Shown: positions 27,248-36,852 of the stretch, one piece after another
How positions within the stretch are numbered: position 1 is the stretch's first letter
How the letters are laid out: each line of letters opens with the position of its first letter
Source: Mayfieldus sp963841445
Lineage (GTDB): Bacteria; Actinomycetota; Thermoleophilia; Solirubrobacterales; 70-9
Direction of reading: 5' to 3'
Assembly (NCBI GenBank): GCA_963841445.1
Contig: CAWJCP010000002.1
Coordinates: 1,622,997 to 1,686,996 of the forward strand
Length of the DNA: 64,000 bases
Made by a program: the position numbers and the translations under genes
The notes under the pieces: model-generated
Databases searched by the model: none
Told to the model about the DNA's origin: nothing
Seen by the model: the letters and a program-made list of their open reading frames with translations, nothing else

Positions 27248-30200
27248 ATGGAGGCGAGCCGGGCACAGCTCCGGCGCAGCGCGGCGATCCGGGTCTCGGT
27301 CGCGGTGCTGGTCGCCGCCGGCGTCACGACGCTGGCGATCCTGCCGCTCTGGGGCCCGCTCGACGTGCACACCGACGTGGTCGGCTATCCCGACCTTCAA
27401 GGACTTCAACGTCTACAACTACTTCACCGCCTACTACCTGGCGTCGGGTTTTTCCCGCTCGCTGGCGCTGCTGCTCTTCTTCGCGCTGACCCGGCTCGGG
27501 CCGCGGCTCGGACTCGCCGGCACCGCCGCGCGCGGCGGCCTGCGGACCTGCTCGCGCGCCCGCGACGCAGCAACCGCGGCTCGCCGGCGAGCAACCGCTC
27601 GACGAGGCGCCGGAGGCGCGGCGCTGGGCGTCGTGCCGCGGCCAGGCTCGGCTTCGTCGGCGCGGTGCTCGGCTTCGAGATCGGGGTCGCCGCCAACACG
27701 CTGCGGGCCGGGATCCCGATCGGCGATCGTCGGCTACCCGCTGCTCGCCGCTGCTCGCCGCCGGCCTCGGCGGCTCGCTGCGGCGCGACTGGTCGCTGCA
27801 GGCGCGGCTCGCGGCCGTCAACTCGCTCGGCGCGGTGCTCACGGTCGTCGGCCTGCTCGTCGTCGCGCTGAACACCGAGGTGACCGTCGAACAGCACCGG
27901 CGAGGTCGTGCACTTCCACTGGTTCCCGCTCTGGCTCGCCCTGCCGCTGATCGCGGCCCTCGGCGCCGTCGTGGTCGTCGCGCTGCGCCGCGCCGTTCCG
28001 GCGCCGGGCGCTCTCGATCGAGCGCCGGGCGCTGCTGCTGATCGCGGCGCCGGTCGCTGCTGGTGCTCCTGCTCCAGGCGATGACCGGCGACCTCGGCTC
28101 GATCGACATGTTCCACCTCGGCGAGCAGCTCGGTCGGGCGCAGGCTCGTCGAGACGGCTATCTGCCCTGGCGTGACGTCGTGCTCACCCACGGGATCTTC
28201 CAGGACGCGATCTATGCCTTCGGCCAGCGCCGTCTTCGGCGACAGCGTCTGGGGCTTCCTCGCCGGGGCCGGGATGATCATGAACCCGCTCTACCTGCTC
28301 TCGCTCTACTTCCTGCTCGTCTACCTGCTGGGCCGCAACTGGCTGTTGCTGCTCTTCGCGGCGCTGCTGATCGATCGGCACCGATTCTCGTCCCGGAGGA
28401 GTTCCGGCTCATCCTGATGGCCGCCGATCCTGCTGCTGCTGGCGACGCTGCCTGCGACGGCCGGCCGCCTGGAAGTCGGTGCTGCTCGCCTTCCTGGTCG
28501 TCGTCCAGGCGATCCTCACCCCGGAGGCGGTCCCGGTCGATCCCCGCCGTGGCCGTGGTGCTGGTGCTCTACGAGTGGTACTGGCGCGAGCCGGGCGCGA
28601 GGCATCGCCGGCCTCGTTCGAGCGCACGATCTGGGTCGGCGCCGCCGGGATCGCTGTTCGCCGCCGTCTTCGCGGTCTACCTGGCCGCACGGGGCGCCCT
28701 TGACGACTACGTCTACGTCTCGGTCAATCTCGTCCACGGCCACGCGCTCTCCGGCGGCGATGCCGCCGGCCCCGAACCCCGGGACCCTGACCGACGCCCA
28801 GTTCGACTTCCTCGCGCTGGCGCCGCCGGCGGCGATCCTGATCTCGTTCGCCTACGCGGTCGGCGCGGCTGCGGCTGCGGCGCGGCTTCTACCTCGAGGA
28901 CTGGGTGATGGCCGCGAACGTGATCTTCCTGATCCTCTACTACCCGAAGTTCCTCGCCCGCATGGACACCGGGCACGTCTACCAGCCGTTCGTCGCGGCC
29001 CTGCCGCTGATCCTCTACATCCTCCTGCGCGCCGTCGGCGCCGCCGAGCGATCGATCCGCGGCTGGCGACCGGCCGCCTCGGTCGCCCGGCTGACCCTGC
29101 ACCCGGTCAGCCTGCTGATCGTCGCCGTCACCGTCGTGATGACCTGGGGAACGCTGCACGACCGGGTCGAGAACGCGCGCGTCTTTCACCACGTGACGGT
29201 GTCCGAGCCGCCGCAGATCAAGCGGGTCGGCTACACGCAGGTCTTCGACGATCGCCGCCTACCGCGACGTCAAGCGCGTCGTCGACGCCTACCTCGGCCC
29301 CAACGACCGCTTCTTCGACTTCTCCAACACCCCGGCGCTCTTCTTCTACCTCATGGACCGCGAGCCGAGCGACCCGCTGGTTCCACGTCAGCATCACCTA
29401 TCCCGCCGAGCTCCAGCACGACCTGATCGACCGGCTCGCGAAGGCGCGCCCGAAGCTGATCGCCTTCGACAACGACAGCGATCCATTCCTCGGCGCTCTC
29501 CAACTTCGACGGGATGCCGACCAGCGTCCACCTCTACGACACCAGCCAGTGGATCCTCGACCACTACAAGCCGCTGCTCTGGACGCATGGGATCACCTTC
29601 TACGCGCGCCGCGACCAGCCGCCGGCCTCGCAGGCGACCCTGCACCTTGAGATCCCCCTCGACGCATCGGGTCGCCTTCTCGGTCCAGCCCTGCCAATGG
29701 GGCGCCGCGCCCAACTTCCTCGACAGCGAGGCGCTGCCCAGCGCGGGTGAGAAGGGGGTCGGGGCCCGGGCCCGTCCGACCGCGAGCGCGGTGACGGTGG
29801 TCGGCTGGGCCGGGGACCCGAACGCCAAGCTGCCGGCCAAAGACGTGATCGCGACGGTCAACGGTCATATCGCCGGGCGCCAGCAGCCGAGCCTGAAGCG
29901 CCCCGACCTGGTCGCCTTCGGCCTCCCGCAGGGATTCATCCATGCCGGCTTCCAGCTCCAGGTTCCGGTCCCGAAGGGAGCCGACCTGCACCTCTACGGC
30001 GAGTCGCGAAACGGCAAGCTGACCGAGATCGTCGCCCAAGGCCGGAAGCCGCAGAAGGGGACGGTGCGAATCGACGGGCGCCGGGTGAAGCTGGATCCGA
30101 AGGCGGTCTACGGGCAGATCAACACCAAGACGCGGGCCGCGGCGATGAAGATCTCAAAGCCGCGGGGAGCGAGCTGGGCCGACTACCGTTATCTCGAGCT

Positions 30201-30426
30201 CGACGCTCCCCCGGGCGGCTTCAGGAAGGGCACATTCAGTCTCTATGACGACCCCAGCCGTCCTTCGCCCGACCACGACATCATCTTCAACACCCTCGAC
30301 GACTCGCCACAGCGCTACATCGTCCCGGTCGGCGCCTGCGCCCAGTGGCACGGATACCGCAGCAACGACCTCTACCTGAACCTCGCGCCGGGCCAGCCGC
30401 TCGCCGCCGTGCGCCTGCTCCGCTAG
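27248..30426 (+). CDS. Very large polytopic membrane protein with C-terminal soluble domain, heavily frameshifted
   Basis: About 1040 residues after correction. Ten or more hydrophobic helices (for example NYFTAYYLASGF, LLLVLLLQAMTG, LLSLYFLLVYLLG, VIFLILYYPKFLARMDTGHVYQ) are followed by a soluble region ending at 30426 that is intact from about 29690. The topology and the DVVLTHGIFQDA loop suggest a GT-C-like or polymer-handling membrane enzyme, but I cannot name the family. About 18 insertions were traced, e.g. 27392, 27902, 28055, 28221, 28373, 28383, 28426, 28456, 28538, 28759, 29250, 29371, 29491, 29668, all of TCG/CGA form. It probably acts on lipid-linked glycan at the membrane. Confidence 0.6.
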
Positions 30427-31919
30427 TTCCGCGCCTCGCGCCGGCTTTTGGCCTGCCGCAGCCAGCTCCCGACCCGCCAGCGGGGCGAGGCGGCGGCGGC
30501 ACGGCGCAGCTTCAGGATTCGGCTCGCGGACCGGGCCGGGAGGATGATCGGGGCTCGGTCAAGCGACTCGGCGACCGCCGCAAGCTCGGATTCGGCGTCG
30601 TCGAAGGCGCCGCTCGCGGACGCGACGGTGACGGCGTCGATCGCCAGGACGCCGCACACCTCGGCGGCCCGGGTCAGGAACACGGTCATGGCGGCGTCGC
30701 CGTGCGCGGCCTCGAAGCGAAGCCCAGCGGCGCGAACCGCATCGAGGGGCACCGCATAGGCGGCCGGCACGGTCGGCCCGAGGCGCTCCTGGGCAAGCAG
30801 ATCGAGGGCGTTGACCCGCAGCGGCCGCCCGGCTTCGATCAGCTCGGCGGCGGCGGTGCTCGCCAGACGCCGCTCCGGGACCGAAACCGCGCCGGCCTTC
30901 AGCACGCGTCCCGACAGGGGCTCGTCGACCCTGAAGGCCTCGATCCAGCCAGGGGCGACGCGCGTCCTCGGGTCAAGGAAGAGCAGGTAGCGGCCGGCGG
31001 CGGCGGCGATCGCGGCGTTGAGGCACTCGGCGCCGTCGCCGGCTTCGACGGTCTCGAAATCGGCCCCGGTCTGGGCGGCGAGGTCGCTGCGCAGCCGTTC
31101 GGCGTCGGCGCCGCCCGCTTGCAGCAGGACGCTCGCGAAGGAGCGCGGCTCGTCGTCCGCGGGCGGGACCGCCCACCGGTACGGCTGCGAGGCGGCGGGC
31201 TCGCCGGGCTCGAAGCGGCGCACGAACTGGTAGGTGGCGCCGTGCGGCTCGCCGGCGCCGCGCAGCCGTCGCAGCAGGTCGCGAACCGGGGTGCCGGGAC
31301 GCAGCATCGGAGCATCGGCGGGAAAGAGCTGATCGGGGCTGTCGGGGTTCTCGGTGTCTGCCTCGCCCGACCTGGGTCCAGCCAGTGCCGGCGAACAGGC
31401 GCCGCAGCTCAGCTGCGGAGAAGTAGCGGATGTGGGTGTCGTCGAGCAGGCCCTGCTCGGTGGGGTCCCAGCGCCCGAGCAAAAGCTTCGCGGCGACGTT
31501 GAGGTGGGTGACATTGGGGATGCTGACGATCAGCGAGCCGGGCCCTTCGAGCGACCGCACCGCGCGCAGCAGCGCATCGGGTCGAAGCAGGTGCTCGAGC
31601 AGGTCGGCAGCGAAGATCGCCGCGAGGGGTCGTCCCCCGACGATGTCGCGCAGCGCTGCGGCAAGCTCCTGGCTCGCCGGCGCCGAGGTCGACCCGATGG
31701 GTCTCGAAGCCTCGCCCCTTGACATCGGCGAGCGCGTCGGAGTCGACGTCGACGCCGACGTACGTCGAAGCCCCGCTCCCTTACCGGCTCCGCGAGCGGC
31801 GCCCGGCCGCAGCCGAGGTCGAGGACGACTCCGGAAGACCTTTCGGCCTGGTCGAGCAGCGCGACGCAATGGGCGGGTGCCGTCTCTGCCCCCTCGTAGC
31901 TGCTCGGGTAGCGCTTCAT
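30423..31919 (-). CDS. SAM methyltransferase fused to GT2-like glycosyltransferase, frameshifted
   Basis: The N-terminal methyltransferase has motif I VVLDLGCGRAPLAEP, then (after a base is dropped near 31766) YVGVDVDSDALADVKGRGF, and (after one near 31675) AAIFAADLLEHLLRPDALLR and IPNVTHLNVAAKLLLGRWD. Dropping a base near 31369 joins GWTQVGEADTENPD to the C-terminal GT2-like part with CLNAAIAAAAGRYLLFLDPRTRV. The start is ATG at 31919. It is the only glycan gene on this strand here, convergent with the big membrane protein and sharing its CTAG stop. The GT half lacks a clear DXD (LDPRTRV), so it may be inactive or bind differently. Confidence 0.72.
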
Positions 31920-32014
31920 CGGGGCCCTGCCCGGGGGACCGGCTGCTGCGCTCATCGGCCGCCGATCATAGATGCCGAAATCTCGGCGATCCGCGCGGCG
32001 CGGGCGCCGGCGCC

Positions 32015-32046
32015 ACGACATCCGAGGGCGCGACTGATTCGATAGC
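32015..32046 (+). promoter_or_regulatory. Conserved 17-nt element upstream of hddA (copy 2)
   Basis: GCGACTGATTCGATAGC at 32030-32046 is identical to the copy before gmhB. It lies 5 nt before the hddA TTG start and in the divergent gap from the methyltransferase-GT gene. GACATC is at 32017-32022. Confidence 0.5.
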
Positions 32047-32051
32047 GCCCC

Positions 32052-33032
32052 TTGATCATCACCCGCACACCGCTTCGGATCACCCTCGGGGGCGGGGGCA
32101 CCGACCTGCCCTCCTACTACAGCCGCCGCGGCGGGGCGGTGCTTTCGGCGGCGATCAACAAGTACATCTACATCGCCGTCAACCAGACCTTCACCGACGA
32201 CTACTTCATCAAGTACTCGGAGCTGGAGCGCACCGAGGGAGTCGACGAGATCCAGCACCCGATCATCCGCGAGGCGCTGAAGATGCACCCGGTCGGGCCG
32301 GCGATCGAGCTGGTCAGCTTGGCGGATATCCCGTCCGGGACCGGGCTCGGCTCATCGGGGGCGTTCACCGTCGGGCTTCTCCGCACGCTGTATTCGCTCA
32401 AGCGCGAGCACGTCGCCGCCGGCCAGCTCGCCGAGGAGGCCTGCCAGATCGAGATCGAGCGGCTCGAGCGCTCGGTCGGAAAGCAGGACCAGTACATCGC
32501 CGCCTTCGGCGGGCTGACCAACTTCGCGATCGAGCCCGACGGCCGCGTCCACGTCGAGCCGCTGCTGATCGCCCAGGAGACGATGATGGACCTCGAGGAG
32601 CGGCTGCTGCTCTTCTTCACCGGCTACGCCCGCGACGCCGAGACGATCCTCGAGGACCAGAAGCAGCGCTCCGAGACCGGCGACGAGGAGATGCTCGCCA
32701 ACCTCGACGTCGTGGCGGAGATCGGCGAGCGGACCAAGGCGGCGCTGGAGGCCGGCGACACGCACCGCTTCGGCGAGCTGATGCACGAGCACTGGGAGAA
32801 CAAGCGCAAGCGCAGCGCCGGAATGTCCTCCGACGCTGTCGACCGCTGGTACGAGGCCGGCCGCGAGGCCGGCGCGGTGGGCGGCAAGCTCGTCGGCGCC
32901 GGCGCCGGCGGCTTCCTGCTCTTCTACGCCGAGGACCAGGCGCCGCTGCGCGAGGCGATGGCGAAGGAGGGGCTGCGCGAGGTGCGCTTCTCCTTCGACC
33001 ACGACGGCTCGCGGCTCGTGGTTCGCGACTGA
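32052..33032 (+). CDS. hddA: D-glycero-alpha-D-manno-heptose-7-phosphate kinase (GHMP family)
   Basis: Phosphorylates C1 of heptose 7-phosphate, alpha anomer, to give the 1,7-bisphosphate. 326 residues with RTPLRITLGGGGTDLPSYY at the N-terminus, the GHMP ATP loop ADIPSGTGLGSSGAFTVG, KQDQYIAAFGG, and the C-terminal motif KLVGAGAGGFLLFY. This sequence set is typical of HddA rather than galactokinase. The start is TTG at 32052, right after the shared 17-nt element. With GmhA, GmhB and HddC it completes the route to GDP-D-glycero-alpha-D-manno-heptose. Confidence 0.9.
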   Translation: MIITRTPLRITLGGGGTDLPSYYSRRGGAVLSAAINKYIYIAVNQTFTDDYFIKYSELERTEGVDEIQHPIIREALKMHPVGPAIELVSLADIPSGTGLGSSGAFTVGLLRTLYSLKREHVAAGQLAEEACQIEIERLERSVGKQDQYIAAFGGLTNFAIEPDGRVHVEPLLIAQETMMDLEERLLLFFTGYARDAETILEDQKQRSETGDEEMLANLDVVAEIGERTKAALEAGDTHRFGELMHEHWENKRKRSAGMSSDAVDRWYEAGREAGAVGGKLVGAGAGGFLLFYAEDQAPLREAMAKEGLREVRFSFDHDGSRLVVRD

Positions 33033-33060
33033 TGCGCCTGCCCGCCCCCGCCCCGAGCTG

Positions 33061-33774
33061 ATGCTCCAGTGCGTTGTGCTCGCGGGCGGGATCGGCACCC
33101 GCATGCGACCGCAGACCGAGGAGATCCCCAAGGCGCTGATCCCGGTGCTCGACCGGCCGTTCTGCGACTGGCAGCTGGAGCTGCTCGCCGAGCGCGGCGT
33201 CGAGCGGGCCCTCTACAGCGTCGGCTACCGGGGCGAGATGATCCGCGACCACGTCGGCGACGGCAGCCGCTTCGGGCTTGCTGTCTCCTACGTTGATGAG
33301 GGCTCAAAGCTGCGCGGCACCGGCGGGGCGCTGCGGCTGGCGCTCGACGAGGGGGAGCTGGAGGAGGCCTGCTTCGTCCTCTACGGCGACTCATATCTGC
33401 CCGTCGACATGGCGGCGATCGAGGCCGCCTGGGAGGCGACTGAGCTGCCGGCGCTGATGACCGTGTTCAGAAACGACGGGCGATGGGATCACAGCAACGC
33501 GATCTATCGCGACGGCAAGGTCGTCCTCTACGACAAGGAACGCCCCGCCGACCGGGTCGAGGAGATGCGCTGGATCGATTACGGGCTATCGGTGCTCAGT
33601 AGGGCGGTCGTCGAGCGGGTCCCCGCCGATGGCGTCAGCGACCTCGCCGACCTGACCCGCGACCTCAGCCGAGAGGGACAGCTCGCCGGCTATGAGGTCA
33701 GCGAGCGCTTCTATGAAGCCGGCTCGCCGCAGGGGCTCGCCGACCTGGAGCGCTATCTGTCAGAAGCTGGCTGA
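33061..33774 (+). CDS. hddC: D-glycero-alpha-D-manno-heptose 1-phosphate guanylyltransferase-like nucleotidyltransferase
   Basis: 237-residue GT-A-fold nucleotidyltransferase. The signature VVLAGGIGTRMRPQTEEIPKALIPV binds the NTP, and YGDSYLPVD holds the metal Asp, followed by EEMRWIDYGLSVL. It lies 28 nt after hddA, so GTP plus heptose 1-phosphate is the most likely reaction. By sequence alone it could also be a hexose-1-phosphate enzyme; the linkage decides. ATG at 33061. Confidence 0.84.
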   Translation: MLQCVVLAGGIGTRMRPQTEEIPKALIPVLDRPFCDWQLELLAERGVERALYSVGYRGEMIRDHVGDGSRFGLAVSYVDEGSKLRGTGGALRLALDEGELEEACFVLYGDSYLPVDMAAIEAAWEATELPALMTVFRNDGRWDHSNAIYRDGKVVLYDKERPADRVEEMRWIDYGLSVLSRAVVERVPADGVSDLADLTRDLSREGQLAGYEVSERFYEAGSPQGLADLERYLSEAG

Positions 33775-33804
33775 CCACCACGCGAAGGCCGAGCGACCAG
33801 CCCG

Positions 33805-34542
33805 TCAAGCGAGATCGTTGCGAGCCTTCAGCAGCGCGACGGTGTTGCGGGTGTTCTCCTCGACGGCGAGCGCGAGCCGGATCGCGGCGGCGATGCCGAA
33901 CAGCAGCAGCGCGTAGAAGGCAACTCCGAGCAGGCCGCCGATCAGGGTCACCGCGACATCGGATCCGTTGGCGCTGGCGGTGGCGGCGATCACGGCGATC
34001 GGGCCGAGCACCGCGACCAGCCAGCCAAGGGCGCCGTAGATGCTCGCGATCAGCTGTAGGGAGCGGAACTTGGCCGGGATCGCGGCGGCTGTTCCCTCCC
34101 CCTGGGGTGATCGCTCCTCGGCGGCGGCTGCTGCAGACTTCGCCTGCTGGCGCTCCGGGCGGCGCTCGTCGTCGCCCTGCCTCTCCTTGGTCGCCGGCGA
34201 GGGCTCTCGCTGGTTTTCGCCCGGATCCTGCCGCTGGGAGCGCTCCATCGAGCCGTTGATCGCGTCACGCGCCCGGTCGAGCACCGAGACCAGCTCGTCT
34301 TCCTCGAGCGGGTCCTGTTCGCTGTCGGAGCCGATGATCCGAAACTCGGATCCCTTCCCGGCTTCGCTTAGACCGACCTCGATCCGCGCCAGATGCTCGG
34401 AGTCGGAGTCGCTGAAAGCGACGATGCGGTCGCTCTCGACCGTCTCGATGCGCCAGTTGAGGCCATCGATCGCGTCGGTGCAGGCGACCATCGCATCGTC
34501 AATCGAAAGATCTGTTTGAAATTCGCCGGACAGGCTGGTCAT
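33805..34542 (-). CDS. Membrane protein with N-terminal DUF-like domain and two C-terminal TM helices
   Basis: A 245-residue protein starting MTSLSGEFQTDLSIDD (ATG 34542, GGGAG 6 nt upstream). The first about 90 residues form a compact alpha/beta region (VESDRIVAFSDSDSEHLARIEV). A highly charged Glu/Arg/Gln linker follows, and two hydrophobic helices (LGWLVAVLGPIAVIAATA and ALLLFGIAAAIRLALAVEE) end the protein. Function unknown. The soluble part is probably cytoplasmic and tethered to the membrane. It closes the glycan locus on the right. Confidence 0.65.
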   Translation of the reverse strand: MTSLSGEFQTDLSIDDAMVACTDAIDGLNWRIETVESDRIVAFSDSDSEHLARIEVGLSEAGKGSEFRIIGSDSEQDPLEEDELVSVLDRARDAINGSMERSQRQDPGENQREPSPATKERQGDDERRPERQQAKSAAAAAEERSPQGEGTAAAIPAKFRSLQLIASIYGALGWLVAVLGPIAVIAATASANGSDVAVTLIGGLLGVAFYALLLFGIAAAIRLALAVEENTRNTVALLKARNDLA

Positions 34543-34618
34543 GTCTGCTCCCGAGAAGCCCTGCAAGCATGAGCCTTTCGCAGCCGCCCGCCGCCGTCAA
34601 GCGACAACCGTCGGGGCG

Positions 34619-35461
34619 CTAGCCCTTCTTGACCAGCTTGACCTTCTTGCGCTGCGTGTTGGGGACGCCGGGCAAACCGCCGCTTGGCGTGTAGGCCACC
34701 TTGACCTTGAGCTTGACCTTGCCGCGGTTGAGCAGCGTCTTCTTCTTGCGACCCTTCGCCCGGATCAGCAGCCTTACCTTGCCTGGGGACGCGGCGCGAG
34801 CGGGACGGTGCCTGCGCACGCCCTTGCCCCTCAGGGTCAGCCTCCCCGGCCCGGGCACGTGCACCAACAGCTTCGCTGTGCCCCTGCGAGTGTTTCGCTT
34901 CAGCTTGCCGAGCCTGTCGGTGGCGACATCGGCGTTGAACCCCACCTCGAGGCCCGCCCCGAGACCGAAGGGGCTGCCGGTCGCGCCGTCCGCCAACGCC
35001 GGAATCCAGACTCCGAAGCCGGCGCCTGACACCTTGGCCCCTCCCAGCAGGTCGCCGCCATTGCTGTTGTCAACTCCGATCACCTGGCCGGCCGCGATCG
35101 GAAGCCGGACCGGAAAGGTCTGCGTGGCGACGCCGGAGGGAGCCTGCGGCCCGCTCGTGCCCGCGCCTTGGAGGGCCGTTCCCCCGGCCGGGGTCAGCAC
35201 GCGGAGGCGGAACGGCCCGCCCGACGCATCGGTGATCCGCCAGCGAACGATGACGCCGGTCACCGGCGACGTCACATTGGCGCCGGGCTCCGGCAGAGCC
35301 CTATTGACAAGGGTGAGCGGGTCGGAGAATCGCTGCTGGGTAAACGGGGCCGTCAACGGGCTGCCCACGGTCACGGTCCTCGCAGCGGCGCTGCCGCTGC
35401 CGAGCAGCGCAATCGACATCAGTCCCGCAATCGGGATCGAAAGAAGCCTCCTCAAACGCAT
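34619..35461 (-). CDS. Secreted protein with Lys-rich C-terminal beta tail
   Basis: 280 residues. The signal peptide (MRLRRLLSIPIAGLMSIALLG...AAA) is followed by a beta-rich region of about 170 residues with VTGVIVRWRITDASGG and LPIAAGQVIGVDNSNGG, motifs shared with the two paralogues to its left (there VKPGDV). The C-terminal domain begins VPGPGRLTLRGKG and ends in Lys-rich strands (AKGRKKKTL, GKVKLKVKVAYTPSGG, TQRKKVKLVKKG). Function unknown; probably extracellular, possibly cell-wall bound through the basic tail. No clear Shine-Dalgarno. Confidence 0.7.
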   Translation of the reverse strand: MRLRRLLSIPIAGLMSIALLGSGSAAARTVTVGSPLTAPFTQQRFSDPLTLVNRALPEPGANVTSPVTGVIVRWRITDASGGPFRLRVLTPAGGTALQGAGTSGPQAPSGVATQTFPVRLPIAAGQVIGVDNSNGGDLLGGAKVSGAGFGVWIPALADGATGSPFGLGAGLEVGFNADVATDRLGKLKRNTRRGTAKLLVHVPGPGRLTLRGKGVRRHRPARAASPGKVRLLIRAKGRKKKTLLNRGKVKLKVKVAYTPSGGLPGVPNTQRKKVKLVKKG

Positions 35462-35618
35462 CGAAAAGAGGATACGGATGACCCGATTGGCGCGACTGAT
35501 CCGAGTGCCAGGCGTGCCCCCAGCTTTTGACGCCGACCCGCAATGCAGGATTACCGTCCCCCGCGCCGCATATCGGGGGGAAGCGCTGCGTCCCGCCATC
35601 CGATCGAGGAGATTTCAA

Positions 35619-35804
35619 ATGTCCTGCGTGCGTTGCGGTACCTGCTCGCTGATCGTCGAAGCCTCGCCGCGCCCACCCCGCTGGCGCTGCCCGAACTGCC
35701 GCTCGCTGAACGCGATCGGCCCAGCGCGCCTGACCCCCATGGCGGCGGCCCAGCCACCCAACGTGGCTCGGCCAGGGGCACTGACCAGGCGCCCGGGCGT
35801 GTAG
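35619..35804 (+). CDS. Small zinc-ribbon protein
   Basis: 61 residues with two CXXC knuckles (CVRCGTC and CPNC) at about residues 3-8 and 24-27. The ATG at 35619 has GAGGAGA 6 nt upstream. It lies in the gap between two minus-strand secreted-protein genes, so it is not an antisense shadow. Function unknown; such ribbons often bind nucleic acid or act as partner modules. Confidence 0.55.
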   Translation: MSCVRCGTCSLIVEASPRPPRWRCPNCRSLNAIGPARLTPMAAAQPPNVARPGALTRRPGV

Positions 35805-35826
35805 CGGCGGCGCGGGCCTGCCCGCG

Positions 35827-36729
35827 CTAGCCCTTGTCGACCAGCTTGATCTTCTTGCGCTCGGTGTTGGGAATGCCCGGCAGGTCGCCGCTCGGCGTGT
35901 AGGTGACCTTGGCCTTCACCTTGACCCTGCCGCGGTGAAGCAGCTTGCGCTTCTTGCGGCCCTTCGCCTTGACCTTCAGCTTCACCGGGCCGGCCGCCGA
36001 AACAGCCTTGCTGATCGATGCCCCAGCGCTGCGCTGGGGCTTGATGCCGGCTCCGGCCAGCTTGAGGCTGCCAGGACCGGGAACTACGACCGTAAGGATC
36101 GCGATTCCCTTGCGCTTCTTCTTCTTCACCTTGCCGAAGCTGAAGTCGTTGGACGGCTTGCTTGCCACCTCCGCGGACAAATTGAGCCGTGCGTTGCCGC
36201 CGGTGGGGGCAAAGGTCGCCGACTGGCCGTCCTGCAGGTCCGTGAACGTGCTCCAGAGCTCCCCGTTCTCGCCTGGCACGGGAAAGGAGCAGGCGATGGA
36301 TGAGCCGCTGCCATGCGAGAGACCGAGGACGTCGCCGGGCTTGACCGCGATGTTCGTCTTGAAGCCCTGCAGCACATTCGGCGTCAGGTTGCGAGGTCCG
36401 TCGTGACCGACGACTTGGTAGGTCAAACCCGAGACCTGGCGGAGGACCTTCATGGTGATGACCTGGTTCGCGTTCGATGCCGCGAAGGTGCTCCAAGATG
36501 TGATCGCCTCGCCCCCGGAGGGCACGACGTACGGGGCGCCGCCGGTCACCGTCGGCTGGACGAAGTCCGAGGACGCTCCCGCGCAACCGCCGGTGCCCCC
36601 CGGTGCTGCCGCCGGGACCTGACCGATCGTCGTCGCCGCAAAGGCGGTCGAGGCGCTTGCCAGCCCCAAGATGAGAGCGAGGCATGTGGTCAGGCCGATG
36701 CGGGTCGTCGAGCCGTTGCGCTTGAACAT
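35827..36729 (-). CDS. Secreted Lys-tail protein, paralogue A of a tandem pair
   Basis: 300 residues: signal peptide ending ASTAFA, a beta-rich domain (DFVQPTVTGGAPYVVPSGG, ITSWSTFAASNANQVITMKV, VKPGDVLGLSHGSG), then VPGPGSLKLAGAG and a basic C-terminal domain (KLKVKAKGRKKRKLLHRG, KVKAKVTYTPSGDLPG, ERKKIKLVDKG). The ATG at 36729 has GGGAGG 5 nt upstream. Its own promoter (TTGACA-16-TAGGGT) lies upstream. It is nearly identical to paralogue B at both ends but diverges in the middle. Function unknown; extracellular. Confidence 0.75.
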   Translation of the reverse strand: MFKRNGSTTRIGLTTCLALILGLASASTAFAATTIGQVPAAAPGGTGGCAGASSDFVQPTVTGGAPYVVPSGGEAITSWSTFAASNANQVITMKVLRQVSGLTYQVVGHDGPRNLTPNVLQGFKTNIAVKPGDVLGLSHGSGSSIACSFPVPGENGELWSTFTDLQDGQSATFAPTGGNARLNLSAEVASKPSNDFSFGKVKKKKRKGIAILTVVVPGPGSLKLAGAGIKPQRSAGASISKAVSAAGPVKLKVKAKGRKKRKLLHRGRVKVKAKVTYTPSGDLPGIPNTERKKIKLVDKG

Positions 36730-36834
36730 CAAACCTCCCTCGGGAACGATGGCGCGGAAATCCCACGCCGATCATGGACCCAAGGACCCTAAGCGCTCCC
36801 CGGAGCCTGTCAATCGTCGTTATTGGGCAATTCG
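36727..36834 (-). promoter_or_regulatory. Promoter and leader of paralogue A
   Basis: On the minus strand, TTGACA (36808-36813) and TAGGGT (36786-36791) are 16 nt apart, a near-perfect housekeeping promoter, about 50 nt before the start. The whole block recurs upstream of paralogue B. Confidence 0.7.
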
Positions 36835-36852
36835 ACGGCGGCTGGAGCCTGG

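Noticed and set aside
17823..29690. Reading the broken glycan genes as pseudogenes or programmed frameshifts
   Set aside because: No nonsense changes in the corrected frames, intact motifs, dozens of sites with one insertion type and no slippery sequence or stimulatory structure.
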